NCBI RefSeq assembly: GCF_028292365.1
Contig: NZ_JAQGMM010000567.1
Coordinates: forward strand, 1-33,188
Source: Caballeronia sp.
GTDB taxonomy: Bacteria > Pseudomonadota > Gammaproteobacteria > Burkholderiales > Burkholderiaceae
DNA: 33,188 nt
Reading direction: 5' to 3'
Below, piece by piece: positions 1-8,600 of this stretch (the first letter of the stretch is position 1; every line of letters begins with the position of its first letter). The notes below the pieces were generated by a model. That model was not told the DNA's origin, ran no database searches, and saw only the letters and a program-made list of their open reading frames with translations. Position numbers and translations under genes: made by a program.

Positions 1-54
1 ACATCGGCTGAACCAGTCCAGGGTGGCGGCAAGCGCCGTGCGGCGTCGCAAGAC
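1..54 (-). pseudogene. possible IS3-family transposase (OrfB) fragment at window edge
   Basis: Read on the minus strand, positions 54 to 1 are open for 18 codons and include LAATLDWFSR. This resembles the conserved LAAVLDWFSR stretch of IS3-family integrase-type transposases. An in-frame TGA at 57-55 lies just upstream, so any element is already broken inside this window. The match is very short and the rest would lie outside the window, so this is a pattern-based suggestion only. Confidence 0.3.
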
Positions 55-163
55 TCAACTTTGTCCGATTCCAACGTGAGAACTGTCTACGATAACTGTG
101 AAACGTTTGCGTCACACGGTTCCGTTACCGCCGTGTCTGTCGTCGCAGAGGCGTTCATTCAAA

Positions 164-177
164 CGTTATGCATAACG
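164..177. promoter_or_regulatory. 14-bp perfect palindrome upstream of the sensor gene
   Basis: CGTTATGCATAACG is its own reverse complement. It sits about 110 bp before the sensor start at 289, and is itself flanked by CGTTC (152-156) and GAACG (177-181). Its position and symmetry fit a dimeric regulator site for the sensor/CHAT genes, but no specific regulator can be named. Confidence 0.35.
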
Positions 178-288
178 AACGTGTATGCCCAGCTTTGTTC
201 GTCGACTGCTGCAGGTCTGGCCTGGTGCGCCACGACTGAAAGCATCTGGCCGGCATCGCGCGAAAAAAACAAGACAGGCGGAGAGGGT

Positions 289-3099
289 ATGTCAATCAAT
301 CTGGAAGCGCGGCCACGTGCGCGGCGTAGCCGTGAGCTTGTGAAATCAGACCTCGTTGATTCGCTCATGGCGTCGGGAGCCGCTTACGCGGTAATTGATC
401 CCGACGCCAGGGTCGTACGAACGAGTGAAGCACTCCAAACAATGATCCCGGGGATTGCTGGAAATTCGATCGTTGATGTCTTCCAGGTGGATGGCGCTCT
501 TCTCCTTGGACATGACGCTCCCTATCCTGCTGCCCCGGGCATGTACGCCAACGCACGCGGCGAAAACGTGCCCGCGATGCTTCAGTCCATGGTGGAACTT
601 CCGGACACCGGTCGGCTCATCCTCGTGACTGACGGCGCGCCATTCCGGCGGGCGGAGAGCCAGCGCTTCGATTCAACGCCTTACGCGATCATGCGCGTGT
701 CGCCGGATGGCATCGTGCACTTCGCCAATGCCGAAGCCTTTAATCTCTTGTCACTCCTGCCCGGCGACGTGACAGGCCGTCCGCTCGCGGCGCTCTTCGA
801 GGGATGTGACGGCGCGAGCATCCCGCAACAGCTCGAAGCGTGCCTTAGGACGCTGGCCCCGGTGCCAGTGAACGTGTCGGTGTGCAATCGGGCGAATGGC
901 AAAGGGGAGTTGTTGCGGCTGGTGCTGACGCCTGACCTCACAGCCGATCATCGCCCGCTCGGCTCGCTCGTTGTGATCCAGTCCACCTTGCTTGAACGGG
1001 TCCGCGACGAAATATCGACGCTTGCACACGATCCCGGCATACCGTCGTGGGAAAAGCGCCTTGAATTGATTCTCGAGTGCGTGCGCCGTGTCTTCGATTT
1101 CGATCACGCGAACTTTGGCATCTATGCTGACGACGTCAGCGTCTTCCGCGCCTTTGCCATCTTCCCTCGCGACCGCCTGAGGTGGTCCGAGCGATGGCTG
1201 AGACTGCCAGAGAATATTGAGCCATGGCTGAGAAGCGGTAAGACCGCGGTGCCGGATATTAATAAATTCCTCAAGGACTACCCAGAACTTGCGACCAGCG
1301 AAGTGGCGCAGATGTACGTCAGCAAACACATGCGTTCCTCGGTGACGCTGGTTGCAACAGGTGCGCAAAATTTTCCGACGTCCGCACTTTCGTTCTCTTC
1401 CAAACAGGTGGGCAGGTTTGGTCAGGCACACGTCGATTTGCTGCGGGATCTGGATCTGGAGCCGGTGCTGATTCGCATCGAAAATGAGATTCGATCGGGT
1501 CGCGAGGCATTGGCAGCCCGCCTGCGCAGCGAGCTGGCAAGCGCCCCATCCCTGCCGGAAGTGGCACGCAATATTGTCGACCAGATAGCCAGCAGTTTCA
1601 GGTGGGATTTTGTCGCGCTGTTTCGCGTCAACAGGCACATGAAACAGTTCGAACTGTTTCATCACAATCCCTGCAAGGACTGCTTTGCGTTGGACGCGGC
1701 TTTTCTGCAGCCGATCGATCAAGGCATGCTCGCGTCTACGCTGTGCGAGCATCGCACGCTGATTGTCAATGACATTGGCGATCCCGAGGTCGAGCAGTTC
1801 GATTACATCGGGCTTGGGAGGCCCACACGATCCGCGATGACTATTCCGGTTCACCTGAACGGGCGCATTCGCTGGATCCTGAATATCGAGTCAAAAGTCG
1901 CGCACGCTTTCCACGGTCCTGACCGGGAAGCAATCGAACAAATGACGGAGTCCATCGAGGAGGGACTGAGGCAGCGCACGCTCGCGGAAATCAACAAGCT
2001 CGTGCTCAGGGAAACCGAGCAGGGCGTTGTGACGGTGGGCATGGACGGCACGATCCTTGGCACCAACGCGGTGGCCGAGAGCCTGCTCGGCAGGTCGGGC
2101 AGTTCGGCAAGCGCCGCGCCTAGGGAGTTCCTCAGCATGTACGCGTCACCTGACGACCCGCGTGCGGTGGATGTGCTCAAGGGTCAGGGCGGGACCGAAA
2201 AGCGGCGGATTGAACTGGTCGGCGACGATGGTGAAATTCGGCCGGTCCTGGCGACTCGCAAGGCGCTCGACGAAAGTTTCGACGCCGCGCTGTGGTTCCT
2301 GATCGACTTGCGCAGCGACAGGTGGACGGTTGACCTGCGCTTCTTGCGCGAGACGGTGACCGATGTCGCGCAGCAGACGCGTGCGCCGCTTGCGCTTGCG
2401 TCGTCGCTTGCGCGCCAGGTGCCGCAGCTTTGGACCACGGTGCCTCGCCCCCCAGCGGAATCCGGCGTGTCGCCTTCGGGCGAGTTGGAGAATCTGTCGA
2501 CGCGGTTGATCGCCGAGATCAACAAGGCGGACATCACGTTCGAGCGGCTCGCGGAAAACCTCAATGTCCGGCGCAATCCGGCCGGGAACATGCAGCGCCT
2601 CGATCTCCGCTTCTGTATCGACTCGGTGATCGACGGACTGCCCAAACGCGATCGCAACCGTGTAAGCAGGGTCAAGCCGCAGACACCGGTATTCGTGAAC
2701 GGCGACCCCGAGCGGCTCACGTTCGTGGTGCGCTCGATCGTGGCGCATCTCATGCGCGTGCTTCCGGCCGATGGGAATGCGCGCGCGTGCGTTGAGCTGT
2801 CGTTGCATGGCGCGAGCGCAGCGCTGGTCATGGCGATTGCCGACTGTCCCGACGCTGGCATCGAAACCGATGGCGACGAGGCGTCCGTCGCGAACGCACG
2901 GCCGGATGCGCTATGGCGCGCATACAAAGCCGCCCGTGGCGACGCCAGCCTGGGCTTAAGCGCCGTGAGGCGCGTGATCAAGGCGCATGGCGGCACGCTG
3001 AAAGCACGCGCTGGCAACGCTGAACCTGGCGATCCCTCTCCGCCGTGGGTCGCCTTTCGCGTGACCCTCCCCGTTGCAGACCGGAGCGTCCAGCCATGA
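289..3099 (+). CDS. multi-PAS/GAF sensor with degenerate histidine-kinase core
   Basis: Predicted cytoplasmic signal-input protein of 936 residues. The ATG at 289 is chosen because GGCGGAGAGGG precedes it; an in-frame TTG at 61 would add 76 unconvincing residues. Visible order: PAS-like (about 26-100), PAS (about 127-235, with SPDGIVHFANAEAF), GAF-like (about 245-400), second GAF (about 413-560), third PAS (about 569-680), then a region shaped like HisKA plus HATPase. The phosphoacceptor box reads QQTRAPL at about 695, where active kinases have HELRTPL, so the histidine is missing. The N-box asparagine is His at about 820, the G1 box is DCPDAGIE, and only the G2-like GLSAVRRVIKAHGG is well kept. 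It probably senses a ligand or redox state and passes the signal by contact rather than phosphotransfer (inference). No membrane segments were seen. It is coupled to the next gene by an ATGA overlap. Confidence 0.8.
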   Translation: MSINLEARPRARRSRELVKSDLVDSLMASGAAYAVIDPDARVVRTSEALQTMIPGIAGNSIVDVFQVDGALLLGHDAPYPAAPGMYANARGENVPAMLQSMVELPDTGRLILVTDGAPFRRAESQRFDSTPYAIMRVSPDGIVHFANAEAFNLLSLLPGDVTGRPLAALFEGCDGASIPQQLEACLRTLAPVPVNVSVCNRANGKGELLRLVLTPDLTADHRPLGSLVVIQSTLLERVRDEISTLAHDPGIPSWEKRLELILECVRRVFDFDHANFGIYADDVSVFRAFAIFPRDRLRWSERWLRLPENIEPWLRSGKTAVPDINKFLKDYPELATSEVAQMYVSKHMRSSVTLVATGAQNFPTSALSFSSKQVGRFGQAHVDLLRDLDLEPVLIRIENEIRSGREALAARLRSELASAPSLPEVARNIVDQIASSFRWDFVALFRVNRHMKQFELFHHNPCKDCFALDAAFLQPIDQGMLASTLCEHRTLIVNDIGDPEVEQFDYIGLGRPTRSAMTIPVHLNGRIRWILNIESKVAHAFHGPDREAIEQMTESIEEGLRQRTLAEINKLVLRETEQGVVTVGMDGTILGTNAVAESLLGRSGSSASAAPREFLSMYASPDDPRAVDVLKGQGGTEKRRIELVGDDGEIRPVLATRKALDESFDAALWFLIDLRSDRWTVDLRFLRETVTDVAQQTRAPLALASSLARQVPQLWTTVPRPPAESGVSPSGELENLSTRLIAEINKADITFERLAENLNVRRNPAGNMQRLDLRFCIDSVIDGLPKRDRNRVSRVKPQTPVFVNGDPERLTFVVRSIVAHLMRVLPADGNARACVELSLHGASAALVMAIADCPDAGIETDGDEASVANARPDALWRAYKAARGDASLGLSAVRRVIKAHGGTLKARAGNAEPGDPSPPWVAFRVTLPVADRSVQP

Positions 3100-4721
3100 G
3101 CACGATATCCGAACAGGCAGCCGAGATCGCCCTGATCACCGACGACAACGGCACCGCCGAGCTGATCGATGGCGCTCGCGAGAATCTGGTTCACCACGCA
3201 GGCAAGTATTCGGAGGCAAAGCGATTCGTTGAATCCTACGTTACCCGATGGGCGTCGGCGGCGACGGCCGAGTCGAAACTCGCTGCCCTGGAAAAGGGTG
3301 AGGATCCCGCTCTCATCATCCTCGACATCATGGTTCGCAGGGAGACGCGCGGCGGCAATCCGGGCAACGGCATGGCCGGGATCGCGCTGCTCGACTGGCT
3401 CGGCGTCAACAAGCCCGATGTCCCGGTGATCGTGCTCGGGGCGCAAGGGGTTGATGGCCTCGAATCAAGGCTCTTGCAGCGCACGCACATTGCGAGCCTG
3501 TCGATCGGGAACGGCGATCTTAACGATGCGTTCGCCAAAGCTTTGTCGTCGTTGGCGACCAGAGCGCCGTCAGCCTGCCGGCGCATTACGGTAGAGGTGG
3601 GTCACTACGACGCACGCTATTCGATCATGGACGGGCCCGAGGAGTTCAAGAGCGGAAACCATCCCTATGCCAGCCGGGAGTTCCTGGAAGAGCTTGGTCG
3701 AAAGACCGACGCGTTCGAGCCCGGCGATCCACGGTGGCAGGAAATCGTTCGCGAACTCGGCGACGCGGTGTTCAGTTCGGTCATTGCCGGCACCATCGGG
3801 CCGCACATTCTCACGCAGATGCGCCGGCGTGCGCCCGCGGCACACAACCTGCCTTCGAATGTGGATTTGCGCTTCGAGATTTTTGTCCCGCGCAACGAGA
3901 TGGCGAAGTTCTTCGGGGTGCCGTTCGAACTCGCCAAACCGCCGGAGGATATCGACAATTACCTCTGTACCCGCGTTCCGATGGCGCGCCGGATGCGCTT
4001 TGAGGACGAGCAGGACGAGGGTAGGGGGTCAGGCGCGGATGCCCGGCCGCCCGACAGAAAGATGCGCATGCTTTTCATCAACGCGAGCTTCGAGGGGACG
4101 GCTTTTGCGACGCACGAGGTCACCGGCGACCGGATCAAGATGACAGTGGGCAGGCTCGAGAACACGGCGGCCGAACTGAAAACCGTGAGGGAGTTCGCGA
4201 CGGCCGAGGGAGGTGACGTTCTGGTCCCGCCAACCGTGCTGGGCGGCGGGTCGAACCGCACCAGCGCCGAGAAACTGCTACGCGAGCTCGAGGATCAAGT
4301 GACGACAGGGGACTTCGATATCGTTCATTTTGCCGGGCATTCGGTGACGCTGGACGGCGGTGGCGGGACATTCCTCATTCTTCCTGGCAAAAGCGGCGAG
4401 GGCATTGCGGTATCCGTGCGCGAGATTGCCGAATGGATCAGGCAGGGTGGCTGCAACCTCGTGTTCGTGTTGTCTTCTTGTAGCGGCTCGTCGCTTCGCA
4501 CGGCAATTGAAACCATGCGTGCCGGCGCAAAAGCTGCACTCGGGTTCCGCTGGGACGTGAACGACCGTGCGTGCGTGGAATATTTCCGGCGTTTTTATAC
4601 AGAATATCTAGGTAATAAAAAGACTATTCCTGAGGCATATTGCGAAGCATGCCGAAGGATTTCCGTTTCTCAGCGCGGCGTGCCGATCTGGGCTTCTGCC
4701 GTTGCGGTTGTAAGAGACTAA
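3096..4721 (+). CDS. receiver-like domain fused to CHAT (caspase-like) protease
   Basis: 541 residues. The ATG at 3096 overlaps the sensor stop (ATGA), implying translational coupling. The N-terminus (about 10-150) resembles a response-regulator receiver: acidic pair D16/D17 after beta-1 and a candidate phosphoacceptor D77 in LIILDIMV. The usual Thr/Ser and Lys positions are not recognisable (VIVLGAQG; SLSIGNGD), so it may be a pseudoreceiver. The middle part contains LRFEIFV and GVPFEL, like the strand and PWEL region that precedes many CHAT domains. The C-terminus is a CHAT domain with the expected His-Cys dyad: H415 in HFAGHS and C462 in VLSSCSGS. CHAT proteases are caspase relatives that cleave partner proteins, for example gasdermins or Craspase substrates. 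Here the likely input is the upstream sensor and the likely targets are neighbouring products (inference). The last roughly 50 codons are strikingly AT-rich. Confidence 0.85.
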   Translation: MSTISEQAAEIALITDDNGTAELIDGARENLVHHAGKYSEAKRFVESYVTRWASAATAESKLAALEKGEDPALIILDIMVRRETRGGNPGNGMAGIALLDWLGVNKPDVPVIVLGAQGVDGLESRLLQRTHIASLSIGNGDLNDAFAKALSSLATRAPSACRRITVEVGHYDARYSIMDGPEEFKSGNHPYASREFLEELGRKTDAFEPGDPRWQEIVRELGDAVFSSVIAGTIGPHILTQMRRRAPAAHNLPSNVDLRFEIFVPRNEMAKFFGVPFELAKPPEDIDNYLCTRVPMARRMRFEDEQDEGRGSGADARPPDRKMRMLFINASFEGTAFATHEVTGDRIKMTVGRLENTAAELKTVREFATAEGGDVLVPPTVLGGGSNRTSAEKLLRELEDQVTTGDFDIVHFAGHSVTLDGGGGTFLILPGKSGEGIAVSVREIAEWIRQGGCNLVFVLSSCSGSSLRTAIETMRAGAKAALGFRWDVNDRACVEYFRRFYTEYLGNKKTIPEAYCEACRRISVSQRGVPIWASAVAVVRD

Positions 4722-4805
4722 TTTTATCTTCTCGCCATTCAGTCCGGATTGACGCCTCACACCAGATATTTAGTTAAACAGATCAATTAACCTGAAGGAT
4801 CTGCC
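4575..4805. other. AT-rich patch spanning CHAT gene 3' end and intergenic gap
   Basis: From about 4575 the sequence becomes visibly AT-rich, with runs such as GGTAATAAAAAGACTATT and TTTAGTTAAACAG. Both flanks are GC-rich. The patch covers the last roughly 45 codons of the receiver-CHAT gene and the 84-bp gap before the lysozyme gene. It may mark a recombination join, an internal promoter, or recently acquired DNA. Confidence 0.4.
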
Positions 4806-5558
4806 ATGGACAATTTTGACCAGTTGTTACAAGAAACAATTAACACACCCGGACTTCTTGGGGTTTCCGACATAGATGACGAGCGCAAGCAGTTCGAGGC
4901 CGATCATCCCACGGGGCCGGCGCCGACTCTGCTCGGTCCAGTACAGCCGATCTCGGACCGTGCGATCCAGCTGATCATCGCTTTCGAAATCACGAGCGAA
5001 GCCCTTTACGACCGGCTGTATCAGCGGCCGACGTGGCCGAAGGGAAAATCGGGCGTGACCATCGGCATAGGGTATGACCTTGGTTACGTGCAAGCGGCGC
5101 AGATTGGCCGCGACTGGACAGCAAGCTTGGGAGCGCCGGCGGTAGGGACGCTGTCGCGCGTGTGCGGCCTGACGGGCGAAACCGCACATCAGGCATTGCA
5201 GCAAGTGACGGGGGTAACCGTGCCGTTCTCAGCGGCAAGCTCGGTGTTCCAGCAGACATCCGTGCCGCGTACTACGACCGAGACCGCCAATGCGCTGCCC
5301 GGCTCCGACGCGTTGTCGCCGGATTGCATGGGCGCGCTCGTTTCGCTCGTCTATAACCGCGGTCCTTCCTTCAGCGCCGATGGCGATCGCTACACCGAGA
5401 TGCGTGCAATCAAGGTGGACGTTTCGCAGAAAAATTTCAAGGATATTCCTGCGCAGCTTCGTTCCATGAAGAGGCTATGGGCAGGCGACCCGAACGCGGC
5501 CGGCCTTGTACGCCGGCGAGAACTTGAAGCCTTGTTGTTCGAGCAAGGTTTGTCGTAA
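4806..5558 (+). CDS. GH24/T4-type lysozyme-like protein without signal peptide
   Basis: 250 residues. The start follows GAAGGA with 6-nt spacing. It resembles phage-type lysozymes: candidate catalytic E61 in IIAFE, then GVTIGIGYDLG (about 83-93) like the TIGxGh signature, LVSLVYNRG in the second helical half, and a C-terminal VRRRELEALLF like the RRxxEAxLF end of T4-type enzymes. The expected activity is cleavage of the peptidoglycan glycan chain. No signal peptide or transmembrane segment is visible, and the first roughly 50 residues form a polar, proline-containing extension that could be a regulatory or cleavable region. It lies 84 bp after the receiver-CHAT gene and 87 bp before the hydrolase-CHAT gene on the same strand. 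This suggests a stored cytoplasmic lysis effector rather than a housekeeping enzyme (inference). A TTGACG at 4749-4754 might be the -35 of an internal promoter, but no good -10 follows. Confidence 0.75.
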   Translation: MDNFDQLLQETINTPGLLGVSDIDDERKQFEADHPTGPAPTLLGPVQPISDRAIQLIIAFEITSEALYDRLYQRPTWPKGKSGVTIGIGYDLGYVQAAQIGRDWTASLGAPAVGTLSRVCGLTGETAHQALQQVTGVTVPFSAASSVFQQTSVPRTTTETANALPGSDALSPDCMGALVSLVYNRGPSFSADGDRYTEMRAIKVDVSQKNFKDIPAQLRSMKRLWAGDPNAAGLVRRRELEALLFEQGLS

Positions 5559-5645
5559 GCCATCAAAACGGGCTGCGCCGGTGTTGAGCCTGCGCATTGC
5601 CAACATGAACGACGCATGACCACATGCCTAATTGGGGAGACAGAT

Positions 5646-8600
5646 ATGCCGATCCGTCAAATCACAGGTACGCAGCTCGATTATTTCCTGATCATGTTCG
5701 ATGAAAACGGCGCCGAGCGGCCGGAAGACGACAAGACCATGCTCAGCGACGCCGTGCGCAAGCGGCTGAAGGAGGGGAACGCGCCGGTCACCGATATCTT
5801 CGTGATGGTTCACGGCTGGATGGGTGACGCCACGAGCGCGGCGGAGCAGTTCGACCGGTGGACGGCGGCGATGCTGTCCGTCAAAGCAGACATCGAGAAA
5901 ATGAACGCGCGCAAGCAAGGCTTCGCTCCGCTGGTCATCGGCCTGCACTGGCCCAGCCTGCCGTGGGGTGTCGAGAGCGCTTCGGCCGCCGGGGCGACGG
6001 TGCTGTCGACGGGCAGCAATAATAGCGACACCAGTGCCGACATCGCAGCGGTCGCCTCACAAGTCGCGAATACGGACAAAGCGAAGAAAGCCATAGCGGA
6101 GATCTTCGCCTTTGCGAACCAGGCGCGCTCGGCCGAGTTGACGCCTGATATCGTCGACGCTTATGCGGTGCTCTTCCACGAGTCGCAACTGCGGGTCGGG
6201 AGCTTGCGCGGTCGTCCGGGTTCGGATCAGGAGGCTTTCGACGCGCCGTCGATCGTCGAACAGGCACAACAACAAGCGCAACAACAGGCCAACCCAAGCA
6301 ACGCAGACGGAGCGGGGCAACGGGTACTGGGCGGCGGTGGCATTGCCGGAACGATCAAGGACGCGATCCTTGCGCCGTTGCGCCAGTTGTCGTTCTGGAA
6401 GATGAAGGACCGCGCGCGCGTGTTCGGCGAAAGCGGCGCACACGCGTTGCTCGGTAACCTGCAGGTTGCGGCGCCCGATGCGGCGTTTCATCTGATGGGT
6501 CATAGCTTCGGCTGCATCGTCGCGTCCGCGATGGTCGCCGGTCCCGACGGCGCCAATGCGTCGCCGCTGCCGCGCCCGGTCGATTCGCTGTTTCTCGTGC
6601 AGGGCGCCTTGTCGTTGTGGTCGTACGCCACGGACATTCCCTACGCGCCAGGAAAGCTGGGCTATTTCCAGCGCATCCTGAGCGATGGCGGCGTTCGCGG
6701 GCCGCTCGTCACCACGCGCTCCTCCCACGATTCAGCCGTCGGCCGCTTTTATCCACTCGGCGCGCGCCTCAAAGGGCAGACCTTGCTGGGCGAGACGTAT
6801 CCCGAGTACGGCGGCATAGGCACATTTGGCATACGTGGCAGCGCGGGCGCGCAAGACCTGGTCATGCAGACCAGCGGCTTTATCTACACGTTCGAGAATG
6901 GCGGTATCTACAACCTCGATGCCAGTGACGTCATCAAGAACGGCGACGGTCCCGCCGGCGCGCACAGCGACATCGCGCATCCGGAAGTGGCACACGCGTT
7001 CTGGGGTGCGATCCTGACGATGAAAGGCATGGCGGCATCGCCGGCAGTTGCGCCCGCGGTGCTACGTACCGCCGGCGCCAATCCCCCGGACGGTGCCCCG
7101 CAGCCGGTAGCAACGGGACCCGCTGCGGCCCCGCCTCCGGCTCCAAAGCGCAAGCCCGGGCTGCTGGATATTGGAGCTCCACGGCGTGAAGCCGAGACGG
7201 CGGTGAAGGTAACGAATATGGGCCCGGACACATCGCATCGCGGTGTCCAGATTCTGGGAATCGAAACCGCTGTCGACGCGATGGCAACGCACGGCGGCGC
7301 GCTTGATCTGTCGCTGGCTGCGGGAGCGGCCGACGTTGATTCACTCAGCGCAGGATCGCCCGCGGCCGCGGCAGGCTCCCCGGCTCCCCAGCGCTGGATC
7401 AACGCGGACTTCGAGGGGCTGAAGCCGACCGATCCGCTCGTCAAGGGCGAGTGGTACACGTTGGCATTTGACATCGATACGGTCCGGAAGGTCGCAGCTC
7501 AAGCGACGGCCTTCGCCGAAGAGGGCGTGTTTGCTTCGGGTGTCGATGAGGTCGTGCTGACGGTTCAGATCGATACTCAGGACTTCGATATTTCAGGCCG
7601 AACCAGCCAGATGCGTCTGCCGCGCGTGGGCAAGGCGCATACCAAGGCGCGCTTTGACGTGTCGCCGCTAAAAGACGGCCCGTGCACGATCAAGGCGACG
7701 ATTCTCAAGGATGGTAATTTTATCCAGCAGATGGACCTGAGCTTCGACATAGGTCAGCCGCGGCCAGCGCAGCCGGACGAGATTCCCTCACGCGGGCGGG
7801 CGTTCGGCAGCGCGGGGCTGCTGGAGTCGAGAGACCTGGGACTGCTGATAAAACCGAGTGACGGCGGCTACGATTGCACCGTATGGGGCGCGGTGGCGGC
7901 CAGCGCGCACTTGCCGATCACGCCCGCGTATCTCGACGACGCCATCAAGGTGGCGCGCAGCCAGTTGATGCAGGTCGTGATGCAGCGCGATGCGGCCGGC
8001 AACTATGTGTTCCAGTCCGACGTTGAGATACCGAAGGAGGCAACCGCGCTTGCGCTGAAGACCATGTCGTTCGCGGGCGCGTTGCTGCTGCAAAAGCTGT
8101 TTTATGCTCCGGGCGCCGGCCTCGATTCAAAAGCCATAGGTGACGTTCTGCGGCGTCTCGCCGGCGAGCGCACGTCCCGTCTCAATCTGCAGATAATTGC
8201 AGAGAGCCTGCCGGTTCCCTGGGGCTTGCTCTATGTGGGCGATGTGTCCGACCCCACCAAGCTCGACTGGGATAACTTCCTCGGCATGCGTCACGTGATC
8301 GAACAGATTCCGTTGCAGAATCCAATGAGAGTGACGGACCGCCGCATTCGCACCGATCCGGTTCTCGCGGTCAGCGTCAACCTGAACGACGACATCGATA
8401 TTCAGATGGAGTGCGACTTCGTCAAACAGCAACGCGACTACTGGCGCTCGACCGAGCGGATAAAAGTGATCGGGAGGAAGACTTCGGAAGAACTGGTGGC
8501 AGCGCTTAACGATGTCAACAATACCGATCAGATCCTCTACTTCTACGGTCACGCAGGGTCCAACGGCCTGACCGATCCAGGCGGCCCGGGCGGGTCAAGC

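Noticed and set aside
61-288. N-terminal extension of the sensor from TTG at 61
   Set aside because: The first 76 residues look noncoding, and a good ribosome-binding site precedes the ATG at 289.
751-1854. Long minus-strand open frame across the sensor gene
   Set aside because: It lies opposite a well-supported PAS/GAF gene, has no ribosome-binding site and its translation is rich in Arg/His/Gln as expected of a shadow frame in GC-rich DNA.
2184-3446. 420-codon minus-strand open frame across the sensor/CHAT junction
   Set aside because: It spans the boundary of two real genes on the other strand and shows no recognisable domain.
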